A DNA stretch of 64,000 bases from Pseudoalteromonas rubra (GCF_005886805.2 NZ_CP045430.1:744001-808000); one strand, 5' to 3'; counted from the first letter of the stretch, positions 43,748-53,835 are shown. A program made the numbers and translations. The notes: generated by a model not told the origin, from the letters alone.

Positions 43748-45490
43748 ATGCGAGCAACAAAGATGATCACAAGCAGTTTTCTGATAGCCGGTTTAGCCCT
43801 CAGTGGCTGTAACTCTGACAATCAATCCAACAACCAAACCACAAATCCATCAACTTCAACAACGCCAAATGTTGAGCAAACTAATGAAACGCACAGCGCG
43901 TCCATGGTGTTCACCAACGGGCGAATTTACACCGTTAATGCCGAGCAACCCTGGGCACAGGCGGTGGTACTTCAGGATAATAAAATCGTCCTGGTCGGGA
44001 GCAACAAAGAAGCTCAAATGTATATCAGTGACACAACACAGCATATTGACCTACAAGGTAAAATGATGCTTCCGGGGTTTCATGATGTGCATATGCACCC
44101 GCTTGAATCTGCTTCTGAAGCCACCCAATTTACCGTACCCGCCGCTGCAACGGCAGAGGAATATATAGACGAAGTGGCTTATGCCGCCAGTCAGCACCCT
44201 ACCGCTAGCTGGTTGATTGGCTATGGCCATGAAATCTCGACCCTATTGGAAATGTCCGACTCACCACTGGCGGTACTCGACGAAGCTGTGCCAGACCGAC
44301 CTGTGATTATCATGGAACAAACTTCTCACTCCATGTGGGTTAATAGCAAAGCGCTGGAGCTTGCGGGCCTGTCAGCCAGAAGCTTAGATCCGATTGGGGG
44401 TGTGCTGGGTCGCAATGAACAAGACCAGCTGAATGGTATTTTGTACGACAATGCCGGAAATCAGGTCATGGAGCAGGCAATGCAGTCTCTTCCAGATGCT
44501 GCACAAAGTGACTACCTTGGTCTGCTTGAATACACCATGCCAGAGCTTAACAAGGCGGGGATCACTTCCATCAGTGATGCCCGCACTTACTGGCAGCGCG
44601 GTCACCTGGAAACCTGGCAACGCGTTGCAGATGAAGACAAGCTGACATTACGTGTTTCGCTTGGGCTATGGGCATATCCGCAAATGAACGACAACACTCA
44701 GCTTGCCAAACTCAAATCTTTATATCAGAGCAATTCAGCTGAGCTGTTACAGGTAAATCAGGTCAAATTCTATATGGATGGCATTTTAGTCAATACCACC
44801 GCAGCCATGCATGAACCTTACCTGGAGAACTGGCTTGAACTGGATGGCAATCGTGGCCTCAATTACTTTACTCAGGCACGGCTTGAAAAATACATCAAAG
44901 CACTGGAGCCAACAGGGTTTGACTTTAACATTCATGGGATTGGCGATCGTGGTATTCACGAAGCGTTAAATGCCATTGAAAATGCCTCAAATGGTCAGGC
45001 CCGTCACCGCATCACGCACCTGGAAGTCGTTGACCCTGATGATTTACCACGCTTTGCCAAGCTGAATGTGATTGCTGATGCACAAGTCGCCGGAGATTTC
45101 ACCGACCCGAGCCACTGGCCTGACACCATTCCACTGATTGGCGCGGAGCGTGCCCAGGATCTGGTGCCCATTCGCAGCCTGGCCGACAATCAGGCCACGC
45201 TCACCCTCTCCAGTGACTGGAATGTCAGCCCGTTTAACCCGTTTATCGGTTTAAGTAATGCGGTATCACGTCAGCCACAGGCCATTTCATTGGCGCAAGC
45301 CATTGAAGCGTATACGCTCAATAGCGCCTATGCGATGCGACAGGAGCAGCGAGTCGGTAGTATTGAAGTGGGTAAATTAGCCGATTTAGTGGTCATTGAC
45401 CGCGATCTATTCGAAGCCAGCGCCAACGAGATCCGCAATACACAAGTGGTAATGACACTGCTGGATGGCGAAATTATTTACCAGCGCTAA
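43748..45490 (+). CDS. Amidohydrolase lipoprotein, YtcJ-like
   Basis: 580 residues. A lipoprotein signal peptide ends in LALSGC (Cys20), then a Ser/Thr/Asn-rich linker. The amidohydrolase domain carries the metal site HDVHMHP, the putative carbamylated Lys in QVKFYMDGI, FNIHGIGDRGIHE and the Asp in SSDWNVSPFNPFIGL, all features of the YtcJ/N-substituted-formamide-deformylase branch. It hydrolyses an amide or C-N bond in the periplasm; substrate unknown. GAGGAG precedes the ATG. Confidence 0.87.
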   Translation: MRATKMITSSFLIAGLALSGCNSDNQSNNQTTNPSTSTTPNVEQTNETHSASMVFTNGRIYTVNAEQPWAQAVVLQDNKIVLVGSNKEAQMYISDTTQHIDLQGKMMLPGFHDVHMHPLESASEATQFTVPAAATAEEYIDEVAYAASQHPTASWLIGYGHEISTLLEMSDSPLAVLDEAVPDRPVIIMEQTSHSMWVNSKALELAGLSARSLDPIGGVLGRNEQDQLNGILYDNAGNQVMEQAMQSLPDAAQSDYLGLLEYTMPELNKAGITSISDARTYWQRGHLETWQRVADEDKLTLRVSLGLWAYPQMNDNTQLAKLKSLYQSNSAELLQVNQVKFYMDGILVNTTAAMHEPYLENWLELDGNRGLNYFTQARLEKYIKALEPTGFDFNIHGIGDRGIHEALNAIENASNGQARHRITHLEVVDPDDLPRFAKLNVIADAQVAGDFTDPSHWPDTIPLIGAERAQDLVPIRSLADNQATLTLSSDWNVSPFNPFIGLSNAVSRQPQAISLAQAIEAYTLNSAYAMRQEQRVGSIEVGKLADLVVIDRDLFEASANEIRNTQVVMTLLDGEIIYQR

Positions 45491-45497
45491 ATTAATT

Positions 45498-45518
45498 AAG
45501 GGGCTAGTTAAGCCCCTT
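45498..45518. terminator. Bidirectional terminator between the amidohydrolase and GH20 genes
   Basis: An 8-bp perfect stem (AAGGGGCT/AGCCCCTT) with a 5-base loop between two convergent genes, 7 bases past the amidohydrolase stop and 14 bases past the GH20 stop. The T-runs on both sides are short but A/T-rich. Confidence 0.75.
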
Positions 45519-45532
45519 ATTGTCTAACCAGG

Positions 45533-48112
45533 TTAACGGTTGCCAGACCCTACCGGGGCTGGCAATGGTAACGCCCGCCCGGTTCGGGATTCGTCCTCTA
45601 AAGCAGCTCGCACGGCATCAACCGAATCAAAATCCAGCCTTGGGTGATAGTTTACCCAGCGACCATTGATAAGTGCTTCGAGTTTAAACCCTGGGATCTC
45701 ACTGAACATATTCAGTGTCCCATCATCACGGCGACTTGCAGCTACGGTAGGGATACGGAAAAAACGACCCTGACGCGTTAACTTAGGTAACTCACGATAG
45801 CCCAGCAAAGCGACAAAACGTTGCCAGTCCTGCTCACGTAATCGTCGCTTTTTATCATTGAAATGGCCACTGTTGCGACTGTATACCAGACCGCCCTGGT
45901 ATGGGACAGCCCATGCAGGCTTGTGCCAGGCACGCTCTGCTAATGCCAACAAGCGTGGATACAGCATATACTCAGCCTGCAGATCATCCCGAATCATTTC
46001 GCTCCAAAGATGCCCCTGCATACCTGTATAGCCAACGTCCGGTTTCAGAGCGGAGTCACTGTCATCCGCGCTGTAGGTGTGATGCAACACATCTCGCCAA
46101 AACTCCGCATGCACAGGCAAGTTATCCGGCATAAATTCAAATACTTTACGGGTATCTAATGCCCGGCTGGCCCAGTGATTGCCGCGCTCCTCAGGGTGGG
46201 ACTGGTAAGGGAAGTCAAAATAAGTCACATCGGGCAACGACAGCACCACATCCCAGCCCAGATTAGCCTGCTTGTGCGCCACTTTATGCCCTTGTTCGCT
46301 AAGCGTACTCCAGACATTGGATTGAACATTTTTAGGCATTTTTTCTGGGTTCACATCACTCAGGCCATCGCTCCAGCCTGCCACCGTAATGCCTTTTTCA
46401 GCGACCATGGCCGCCACTTTTTCAATAAAATATCCATTCATCGAGACAATAGATTGCTTTGCATTCAGCGCTTTACATGCGGGTGAGTCTAGCCAGGCGC
46501 CCGCTGTTTCATCCGCACCTATGTGATACGTTTTTAAAGGTATACCAGCACGCTCATGCATCCGCTGAAGCTCAGTCAGTACCTTATTTACAAATCGATA
46601 CGTCGCTGGCAAACATACATTCAGGGTATTATCGTGGTAATGTTGGATGGAGGAATAGCGCGTCTCATCAGCTTCTTCCACCAGCCGATATTCATTGGCC
46701 GCCTCAGTTTTTCCTTTGGCTATCAAAGCCCGGTAACGCGCTTCCATTGCAATAATGGCGGCACGGGAGTGTCCGGGCATATCCAGCGATGGGATCACTT
46801 CAATGTGATGCGCTTTAGCGTAGCGCAAAATTTCACTGTAATCCTGCTGAGAATAGTGGCCATTGCGCGGCGCACCGGTGCCGGTACCTGCGCCCAGTTG
46901 CGGCAACAAACAACGCGTTTCACTGAGTTCTAAACAGCGTAACCCACCCACTTTTGTCAGTTCCGGCAGGCCTGCAATAGCGAGGCGCCAGCCTTCATCA
47001 TCAGCCAGATGCAGGTGTAACTTATTTAATTTATAAGCGCCCATTTGCGCTATGGTATCTAACACAAATTGCTTGGAACGGAAGTTTCGGGCACTGTCGA
47101 TATGCAGCCCCCGAAACCCATATCGAGGCGCATCAGTAATAGCCACACTGGGAATACTGTGGGTTTTCAAATCCATGAGCCCAGCCAATGTTTGCACCCC
47201 ATAAAAAGCACCCGCTGCATCAGATGCCTTAATATCAATCAGGTGGGTAGAACTATTGAACTGATACCCCTGCGCAGCTATGGGCAGTGAGGCGTCCACA
47301 GTGACCCGCACTGACAACCCTTTTTGAGTTTGTTTAACCCCCAGCTGGGCGAGTCGCTTGCCCGCCATTTCGATCTGTGCCAAATCAACGCCCTTAAGCT
47401 CAAAACGGATCCCTTTTTTCAAACTGATCCGTCCCTGTGATACCACTTTAAACTCGCGGGGCGCCGGGATTAGTCCCTCTGGCGCACTGCGAAGCTCGGG
47501 TTCAGACTGGTGTTGCGCCAGATAAGTCGCGCCCATCCAGGGGGTTTGATCTTTATTACTGACTCGCAACTGATGGTAAGACTCGAACGGTGCCAGGTAT
47601 GGCTGCTGTTCAAGCTCAGTTTGCTCATCCCGGACAGAGCGCGTACTGGCGATCACTCTGGGGCGCAGGCGCTCAGATTGATCGGCTAAGATATAATTGG
47701 GCATAAACTCAGAGCGGGTGACTTGCGAATGTTCAGTGTAAAAACGCACGCTATAGGTTTCGTCCGCAGAGAAACCAGTAAACTGCTCAGTGGGAGTCAG
47801 CCGGTGCAAATCACCATTCAGGTGTTCAATTTTGAACGAGTCAGACTCGACCTGATAAATTGGCATCAGCTGGCTAAAATAAATGGCCCAATCAGCGCCG
47901 TTATAAGGCTGGGGTGAACCTAGCCGTAACTCAGAAAAATAACACTGCTTCGCGGGTTCCGGACACTGCTGTGGCATAGAATCAATTAACTGATAACGGA
48001 TCTGAAGCTTGTCAGCCAACGCATTCAACTCGCCTTGTGTTAACGGCTCCGTTGCCGCGAGTGCTGTTTGAACACCCAATAGTGCCATTAACAGGCAAGC
48101 AAACTTATTCAT
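45533..48112 (-). CDS. GH20 beta-N-acetylhexosaminidase (chitobiase)
   Basis: 859 residues, exported (signal peptide ending ALAA, about 20). Domains: N-terminal chitobiase carbohydrate-binding and GH20b-like regions, then the GH20 barrel with the catalytic pair Asp534-Glu535 in HIGADETAGAW, plus HLHLADDEGWRL and the substrate-aiding region YTGMQGHLWSEM, and a short C-terminal domain. It splits N,N'-diacetylchitobiose and longer chito-oligosaccharides to N-acetylglucosamine in the periplasm. The start overlaps the kinase gene by 4 bases; the order transporter, kinase, hexosaminidase forms one operon. Confidence 0.93.
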   Translation of the reverse strand: MNKFACLLMALLGVQTALAATEPLTQGELNALADKLQIRYQLIDSMPQQCPEPAKQCYFSELRLGSPQPYNGADWAIYFSQLMPIYQVESDSFKIEHLNGDLHRLTPTEQFTGFSADETYSVRFYTEHSQVTRSEFMPNYILADQSERLRPRVIASTRSVRDEQTELEQQPYLAPFESYHQLRVSNKDQTPWMGATYLAQHQSEPELRSAPEGLIPAPREFKVVSQGRISLKKGIRFELKGVDLAQIEMAGKRLAQLGVKQTQKGLSVRVTVDASLPIAAQGYQFNSSTHLIDIKASDAAGAFYGVQTLAGLMDLKTHSIPSVAITDAPRYGFRGLHIDSARNFRSKQFVLDTIAQMGAYKLNKLHLHLADDEGWRLAIAGLPELTKVGGLRCLELSETRCLLPQLGAGTGTGAPRNGHYSQQDYSEILRYAKAHHIEVIPSLDMPGHSRAAIIAMEARYRALIAKGKTEAANEYRLVEEADETRYSSIQHYHDNTLNVCLPATYRFVNKVLTELQRMHERAGIPLKTYHIGADETAGAWLDSPACKALNAKQSIVSMNGYFIEKVAAMVAEKGITVAGWSDGLSDVNPEKMPKNVQSNVWSTLSEQGHKVAHKQANLGWDVVLSLPDVTYFDFPYQSHPEERGNHWASRALDTRKVFEFMPDNLPVHAEFWRDVLHHTYSADDSDSALKPDVGYTGMQGHLWSEMIRDDLQAEYMLYPRLLALAERAWHKPAWAVPYQGGLVYSRNSGHFNDKKRRLREQDWQRFVALLGYRELPKLTRQGRFFRIPTVAASRRDDGTLNMFSEIPGFKLEALINGRWVNYHPRLDFDSVDAVRAALEDESRTGRALPLPAPVGSGNR

Positions 48113-48984
48113 ATTCCCTCCGAAAACTGTTTCTGGAACAACTTATAAGCGCCACGCAACGCGGCATGCTCCAGCTTACCTACTTGAATTTCGAGCTGTT
48201 TAAATAACGCAGGATGTGTTTGTCCTGCAAGGCTTTTCCACATACTACGCTGAAATAAGTCGTACGACTTACTGACAGATCCACCCAGGACAATTTTATC
48301 CGGGTCAAAGGCCAACAGCGTCTGCGCCAGTGCATACCCAAGGTGGCTTCCAAACTCGTCAAACAGAGATTGCGCATAACGATCTCCCTGCTGCGCAAGC
48401 ACTGCCTGCTCTGCACCGTTAGTGCCTCGCTCCAGAAAAAACTGCCCGCTGGTATATTGCTCCAGAATACCATCACGATAGGGAAAGCTGCCGAACTCTC
48501 CCGCCGCACAATGCCTGCCACTGTATAGCCGGCCGTCAAAAATGAGCCCTGCGCCCAGGCCAGTTCCCAGACACACCCCCATCAGATTGCTTACCGGCTG
48601 GTAAAAAGGAGCGCCTGGTTGATAATGACGACCATAACAATATTCACCCATAGTAAAACAGTTAACATCGTTGTTAACAACTACAGGCAAAGAAAAATGT
48701 GCATTTAATTGTGCAGCCAGAGGCACATCCTGCCACGCTGGAATATTAACCGTCTCCAGCACTGTACCATTACTCAGATCAACCATACCGGGCACACCTA
48801 TAGCGATACCGCAACAAACATCGCTGAGCTGCTCTGCAATAATGCCTGTAATAAACTCGTTAACCTGTGTTTTAGTCGCTGAAGCAGGCACACTATAACG
48901 GCGAGCCTCATAAACACCCTGTTCATCAACCCGGGCAACCTGTGCTTTGGTGCCACCCAGATCAACACATACTATTGTACTCAT
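48109..48984 (-). CDS. nagK: ROK-family N-acetylglucosamine kinase, zinc motif missing
   Basis: 291 residues of the ROK fold: phosphate loop CVDLGGTKAQVA, the sugar-binding NNDVNCF, LGTGLGAGLIFDGRLYSG, and GEFGSFPYRDGILEQYTSG. In E. coli NagK and most ROK proteins a CxCGxxGCxE zinc motif follows the GEfG; here those Cys are replaced by SFPYRDGILEQ, so the zinc site is gone. Genomic context (transporter plus hexosaminidase) supports N-acetylglucosamine phosphorylation. Overlaps both neighbours by 4 bases. Confidence 0.85.
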   Translation of the reverse strand: MSTIVCVDLGGTKAQVARVDEQGVYEARRYSVPASATKTQVNEFITGIIAEQLSDVCCGIAIGVPGMVDLSNGTVLETVNIPAWQDVPLAAQLNAHFSLPVVVNNDVNCFTMGEYCYGRHYQPGAPFYQPVSNLMGVCLGTGLGAGLIFDGRLYSGRHCAAGEFGSFPYRDGILEQYTSGQFFLERGTNGAEQAVLAQQGDRYAQSLFDEFGSHLGYALAQTLLAFDPDKIVLGGSVSKSYDLFQRSMWKSLAGQTHPALFKQLEIQVGKLEHAALRGAYKLFQKQFSEGI

Positions 48985-50243
48985 TGGCCCGTCGCTTCCT
49001 GTTTCTCTGTCAGTTGAGTTTGCTTGTGCCAGAACATTCTGACGGTGTGATTACGCACAATTGGTTGTGCCCACCAGGCTATCCAGGCAATGTACCCAAG
49101 CGGCAAGAGCAACACTAAACATGCCAGCTGTAAAGAACCACTCAGTTGGGCCAGAATCCCGATCAAAGGAGAAGCCAGTGCTCCCCCAACAATGCCAGTA
49201 CATAACACCCCCGATACGGCACCATGACCACTCGACACAGAGTTTAACGCCAGAGAAAATAACACTGACCACATCACCGATAAGAAAAAACCGGATAACG
49301 GGAAAGCCAATAGCGCGATATCTGTACTGCCAATCAATGCAGTAATGAGACTCAGAGCGGCCCCTAAGCAAAACAACATGAGAACAAGTTTGGCATCGAA
49401 CAGCTTCAGCAACACTAGCCCCAATACACATCCCAGCGTCAGCATCATCCAGAACTGACTGATCACCTGCGCACTGTATTGTGGTTCAATCTGATGATAA
49501 GTCTGTAAAAATACCGCTATTGAGTTGGCAATCCCCTGCTCCAGTGCCACATACGCCACTATGGCAAAAAAGAAGCGGATCACAGTAGGGTTACGAAAGT
49601 AGCCAACGCACGCTTGCCAGCTTAAAGTCTCTTGTTCGTTTCGTTCAACCGCTTCGAGCCTGCTTAGCCCTATCCAGACCAACATCAAAACACTAAGCAG
49701 TGCGAACAGCCAGTACATGCTTAACCAGGGCATCGTAGCGGGGATCCAGGTAAAATCGGCGGGCTGCGCTTGTACCTGACCGGCTAGTGAAACATAAACC
49801 CAGGGTGACAAACTGGCAGCCGCACCAAACAATAACTGAGCAAGTACCGAGAACGCGGCAAAATGTGCGCTGCCACCACTGCGTCTCAGTAACGGGTTAA
49901 TGGCAACTTGCAACATCGCCATAGCGGTGCCAATCAAAAACAGCGCCAGCATAGCTACCGCAAACACGGGTGCTAAGGCAAATAACAGCGCCCCTGCACC
50001 GGCAAGCATAAAGGCTCCAAGCATCACGCGTTTTTCACCAAAACGCTGTACCAATAGACCGGCAGGGATAGACATCACGCCGTATGCAATAAAAAAAGCG
50101 AAAGGGAATAAGCCAGCCAGTGTGAGGCCGATGTCAAAGCTTTTTATGAGTTCCGGAAACAATGGACCGAGAATATTGGTGAAAAAGGACACCATAAAAA
50201 AGGTTACCAGCACCAGGGCAACCACGGAGTAATTGGGTTTCAT
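48981..50243 (-). CDS. nagP: MFS sugar transporter, NagP-type
   Basis: 420 residues with 12 TM segments of the major facilitator type; the start FFTNILGPLFPELIKSFDIGLTLAGLFPFAFFIAYGVMSIPAG resembles the sugar:proton symporters of the FGHS family, to which Shewanella NagP belongs. It probably imports N-acetylglucosamine made by the GH20 enzyme. AAGG precedes the ATG. The leader carries a structured, terminator-like RNA (50276-50359) that may control expression. Confidence 0.85.
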   Translation of the reverse strand: MKPNYSVVALVLVTFFMVSFFTNILGPLFPELIKSFDIGLTLAGLFPFAFFIAYGVMSIPAGLLVQRFGEKRVMLGAFMLAGAGALLFALAPVFAVAMLALFLIGTAMAMLQVAINPLLRRSGGSAHFAAFSVLAQLLFGAAASLSPWVYVSLAGQVQAQPADFTWIPATMPWLSMYWLFALLSVLMLVWIGLSRLEAVERNEQETLSWQACVGYFRNPTVIRFFFAIVAYVALEQGIANSIAVFLQTYHQIEPQYSAQVISQFWMMLTLGCVLGLVLLKLFDAKLVLMLFCLGAALSLITALIGSTDIALLAFPLSGFFLSVMWSVLFSLALNSVSSGHGAVSGVLCTGIVGGALASPLIGILAQLSGSLQLACLVLLLPLGYIAWIAWWAQPIVRNHTVRMFWHKQTQLTEKQEATGQ

Positions 50244-50275
50244 GTGTCTTACCTTATTGTGAGCTCAGAAGTAAA

Positions 50276-50359
50276 AAGGCGGTGGCTTATTTGGAATCAG
50301 TTTGTGGGCAGACAAACTCAATGATCCAAGGGGATCCTGCTAGGGATAGCCACCGCCTT
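50276..50359 (-). ncRNA. Structured leader RNA/attenuator upstream of nagP
   Basis: A three-way junction on the minus strand: a perfect 12-bp outer stem (AAGGCGGTGGCT/AGCCACCGCCTT) encloses two hairpins, GATCC/GGATC with a 4-base loop (50323-50336) and AGTTTGT/ACAAACT with a 6-base loop (50299-50318). In the minus direction the outer stem is followed by a T-run, like an intrinsic terminator, about 33 bases before the nagP start. It may be an attenuator or riboswitch-like element; I do not recognise a known Rfam family, and ligand control is inference. Confidence 0.6.
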
Positions 50360-50614
50360 AACTCGTTGGTAAGACTAGTTTGCCGTCATTGCCTGCACTG
50401 TAGCGGCACATTTCAAACAATTGCTAATACTTTTCTCGTGCTCTGTATAGTCGGCCATAGGCATAAAAACTGGATAACTATCAATAAGCTTAGCCGTCTA
50501 ATCAGGAGCTCGATGTTTACTCGGCATGTTAACAGGCAAGACTAAAATATTATTCAACTTACCATATGAATAAGTTAATAAATTCTATTTAATACACTAA
50601 ACGAAGTGAGAGAA

Positions 50615-50719
50615 ATGCATCATTTATCCGGATTTTTGTGGGTAAGTTCCACTTCAATCACAGCAAATGTGCTGGTGTACGTAAGCATGCAGAAGATATT
50701 CGGTAAAGAAACTAAATAG
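50615..50719 (+). CDS. Possible 34-residue small membrane protein
   Basis: ATG at 50615 behind GAGAG opens a 34-codon frame, MHHLSGFLWVSSTSI followed by a hydrophobic stretch to about residue 28 and a charged GKETK end. The layout, one TM helix with a basic tail, fits small membrane proteins, and a ribosome-binding site and an A/T-rich promoter-like stretch precede it. No family recognised; it may equally be chance. Confidence 0.3.
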   Translation: MHHLSGFLWVSSTSITANVLVYVSMQKIFGKETK

Positions 50720-50801
50720 CATGAGAAAAAATCACGGGAACAAACGGAGTCGCCCACCCTATCCAGCGTTACGCATCATCTCATGCCAGAACAAAAAGAA
50801 A

Positions 50802-50826
50802 AGGCCTGAACCACATACTCAGGCCT
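50802..50826 (-). terminator. Rho-independent terminator of the TonB-receptor gene
   Basis: An 8-bp stem (AGGCCTGA/TCAGGCCT) with a 9-base loop, 10 bases past the receptor stop on the minus strand, followed in that direction by TTTTCTTTTTG. Confidence 0.85.
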
Positions 50827-50835
50827 GAGGGAGAA

Positions 50836-53808
50836 TTACCAGCGACCGCGAACACCCAATGTCAGGCGGCGCTCATAAACGTTTTGTGAAATACGATTAT
50901 CTTTCCATTGTGCATAGTTAGATTCGTATTCCTCAGTCAGGTTACTGCCCGACATATACACAGTCATATAGTCGGTCACATCATAACTGGCCGAGATATC
51001 TATGTAGGTTGTCGGCTCGGTCCAAATAGCCGTATCACCCATACCACCCGTCGTCGTGACCTGCGCAAGACGCTTAGAACGATGGTTAGCTGCTAAACGG
51101 AACTGGAAGCCATCTTTTTCATACCAAAGCACCGCGTTAGACGATTCTTTAGAGTTATCTTCCAGTGGTAAAGCGTCACCATAGAAGTCAACGCGGCCAC
51201 TTTCGCTGTCTGAATAGGTGTAGTTAAATGCCGCACCAAATCCGCTCCAGAAGCCCGGTAAGAAGTCAAACGCTTGCTGATAGGTAAACTCAGCACCATT
51301 CATTGTTCCGCCCTGACCATTGACTTGACCTGTCACACTGACTTCACGGCGTACAACCCCATCCGCATCGGCCAATGGCATTGTCCAGGTACTGGTTTCA
51401 ATGAAAGATTTAAGCTGGATATTGAACACACCCACACTGACCAACGCGCTTGGTGAGAAATACCATTCCAACGCAAGATCTGTGTTTGTGGCGCGCCATG
51501 GTTCCAGTTCTGGGTTACCCTGCATGGTTGCATTAGTTGCAATCAACAAGTCAGGAGAAATCCCTTCACGCGCTGCCAGGTCATCACCGGCACGTGAACG
51601 ACTTACCTGCAAACCACCCGCAATTGCGCCAAGATCCAGACGCGTCATGGTTTTACCCCAGGCAGAACGGAAGATCAGGTCATCGCTCAGGTTAACCGCC
51701 AGGTTCAATGAAGGCAGGAAATCACTAAACGACTTGCTGGTATTTATATCACCCGCATCGGCAGCGACTGAGCCAGGACAGTTCACACAAATAGAGTCGC
51801 CAATCACGTTTTGCAGGATATCCAAATCTGTCTTGATGTACTGGAAACCCAGGTTAGCGGTGTAAAGATCGCTTGAGAAATCAGCGCGCCAGTAAAGCGT
51901 TTGTGTTTCTTCCTCAACCTCATAGGTGCTGCCTGGTACACCACCTTTTTTGTTGCCTGGATAAAGCTGATTCTGGAATGCAAATGGGTCGTCAAGCTGA
52001 CGCGGATCAATAAAGAAATAGCTGCCGCCATTAACAGGGCCAAAATCAGATACCTGTTGGATCCAAGCCTCTGGTAATTTATCAAAGGTATATGGTGTAT
52101 CGTAACCCATTGTCAGGTCACCAGCAGATGCACTCGGTACGCCGCCGCTGCCGTCAGTATCAAAGGCCGCCAGACCTTGGTCTTTCCACATCACGTCAAC
52201 ACTGCCTTCGCCAACCGGGTTGCTGAATGGCGCCAGCAATACATATTGCTCACGGGATACTTCACGATTACCCAAACGAGCACCGAAGCTCATTTTGGTC
52301 AGTGAGCCCATATCTTCGAACAAGTATTCACCATCAAGACGTAAAATATCCAGGCTGGCGTCTTCATTAAAGTTATTCTCAGAGTACGTTGACACCACTG
52401 AGTAACGGCTCATATTGGAACCAAACACTTCACCTTGCAACTCATTAGGCGGCAGCAATACCGGGTGATCGCCCTGATAGTTCAATCTGACCGGCACTGT
52501 GCCCGGGCCGTAACCGTTCGGATTTACCGCAATCGGACCATTGCCTTCGTTACGACGCAGGTTGTGTGCCAGACCACTGGTCATGTAACCCTGAGCAACG
52601 TTTTCAGTGTGCATACGCTCTGCATCAGCCGTGATAAGGCGCATCTTACCAGAGAAATTACCATCGCCTTTATAGGTTAGCTCAAAGTTATAGTTGGTTG
52701 ATTCACGCTCATTGGTATGGCTTTCAGAGTGCGCAACAACACGTGGCGCATGCAGCGTAATGTCCTGCGCTGTGTATAGGTTGTATCCACCAGACGTCTT
52801 GCCTCGCTCCATCGCATCATGCTGCTCCTGCCAATCCCAGTGACCACCCCAGGCATTGTCCGCCATCAGGCCGCGCTGGCGATCTGCATCATCCATTTTG
52901 GTATAAAATACATCTGCGCTCAGCTCAAAGTTGTCACTAAGCTGCGCCTGGAAGCTCAGGCTACCACCTGTACGTTCACGCTCAGTAAAACGGTTAACCA
53001 TACCGTAGCTGACGTAAGTGAATTCAGCATCATCAGTATCACCATCGCCATTGATATCTCCATCCGGACAATACCAACAACCACCGGCTTCTTGTGGTGC
53101 ATAGCCCCAGCCGTGGTTAGTCGAACCAAAACGGTAGTTCGCCAGATTTACTTCATCTCTGGTCAGTGTCGCTAGTACCGCGAAGCGCTCAGCGTTATAG
53201 CCTGCTGCAATCATGGTTTTAGGGTCGGTTTCTTTTGAATAAGAGCCACGAGATGCTTCTATCAATGCTGCACCGCTAAACCCTTCTTCTAAATCAAATG
53301 GCTTACGCGTTTTCAGATCAACCGTACCTGAAATACCACCCGCCAACGTATCGGCAGTTGGTGATTTCATCACATCCATAGCACCAACTAAGCTCGAAGG
53401 AATATCGGTAAAATCTGGTTGTACTGTGGTCAGTGAACCGGCACTGAGGAACTGCTCGCCATTTAGTAGCGTGGTAACCTGTGGCATACCCCGTACGTTG
53501 ATCGTTGAGCCTTCACCGGCACTTCGACGGATCTGGATACCCGGTACACGCTGTAGTGAATCAGCGATTGTCACGTCCGGCAGCTTACCTATATCCTCAG
53601 CTGTGATAGAGTCAACAACACCATCCGCAAACCGTTTGGTGTTAAGACTTTTTTCAGTCGAAGCTCGGATCCCTCGAACTTCAATAACTTCCACGGACTC
53701 TTCTTGCTCAGCCTGAACCGGAGCAACAAAGGCGGTGCTTGAAATCACTGCGGCAGTGACCGCAAATGAAATGCGAGACAATCTGAATGCTGCATTGCTG
53801 TGTTTCAT
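50836..53808 (-). CDS. TonB-dependent outer-membrane receptor, probably for chito-oligosaccharides
   Basis: About 990 residues. A signal peptide ends at VQA (about 34), a TonB-box-like EVIEVRGI follows, then the plug domain (IGKLPDVTIADSLQRVPGIQIRRSAGEG and INVRGM), and a 22-strand barrel ending in RRLTLGVRGRW with the terminal aromatic residue. The long N-terminal pattern RGIRASTEKSLNTKRF is shared by carbohydrate receptors of Alteromonadales. The ATG at 53808 with GAGGAAG upstream is preferred over 53835. Its place beside GH20, kinase, transporter and AraC genes points to chito-oligosaccharide uptake. Confidence 0.88.
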   Translation of the reverse strand: MKHSNAAFRLSRISFAVTAAVISSTAFVAPVQAEQEESVEVIEVRGIRASTEKSLNTKRFADGVVDSITAEDIGKLPDVTIADSLQRVPGIQIRRSAGEGSTINVRGMPQVTTLLNGEQFLSAGSLTTVQPDFTDIPSSLVGAMDVMKSPTADTLAGGISGTVDLKTRKPFDLEEGFSGAALIEASRGSYSKETDPKTMIAAGYNAERFAVLATLTRDEVNLANYRFGSTNHGWGYAPQEAGGCWYCPDGDINGDGDTDDAEFTYVSYGMVNRFTERERTGGSLSFQAQLSDNFELSADVFYTKMDDADRQRGLMADNAWGGHWDWQEQHDAMERGKTSGGYNLYTAQDITLHAPRVVAHSESHTNERESTNYNFELTYKGDGNFSGKMRLITADAERMHTENVAQGYMTSGLAHNLRRNEGNGPIAVNPNGYGPGTVPVRLNYQGDHPVLLPPNELQGEVFGSNMSRYSVVSTYSENNFNEDASLDILRLDGEYLFEDMGSLTKMSFGARLGNREVSREQYVLLAPFSNPVGEGSVDVMWKDQGLAAFDTDGSGGVPSASAGDLTMGYDTPYTFDKLPEAWIQQVSDFGPVNGGSYFFIDPRQLDDPFAFQNQLYPGNKKGGVPGSTYEVEEETQTLYWRADFSSDLYTANLGFQYIKTDLDILQNVIGDSICVNCPGSVAADAGDINTSKSFSDFLPSLNLAVNLSDDLIFRSAWGKTMTRLDLGAIAGGLQVSRSRAGDDLAAREGISPDLLIATNATMQGNPELEPWRATNTDLALEWYFSPSALVSVGVFNIQLKSFIETSTWTMPLADADGVVRREVSVTGQVNGQGGTMNGAEFTYQQAFDFLPGFWSGFGAAFNYTYSDSESGRVDFYGDALPLEDNSKESSNAVLWYEKDGFQFRLAANHRSKRLAQVTTTGGMGDTAIWTEPTTYIDISASYDVTDYMTVYMSGSNLTEEYESNYAQWKDNRISQNVYERRLTLGVRGRW

Positions 53809-53835
53809 CTTCTTCCTCTTATTCTGTATTATCAA

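Noticed and set aside
50276..50359. Integron attC-like or mobile-repeat reading of the folded element
   Set aside because: No core sites (GTTRRRY), no integrase and a location in a transporter leader with a T-run fits an RNA element better.
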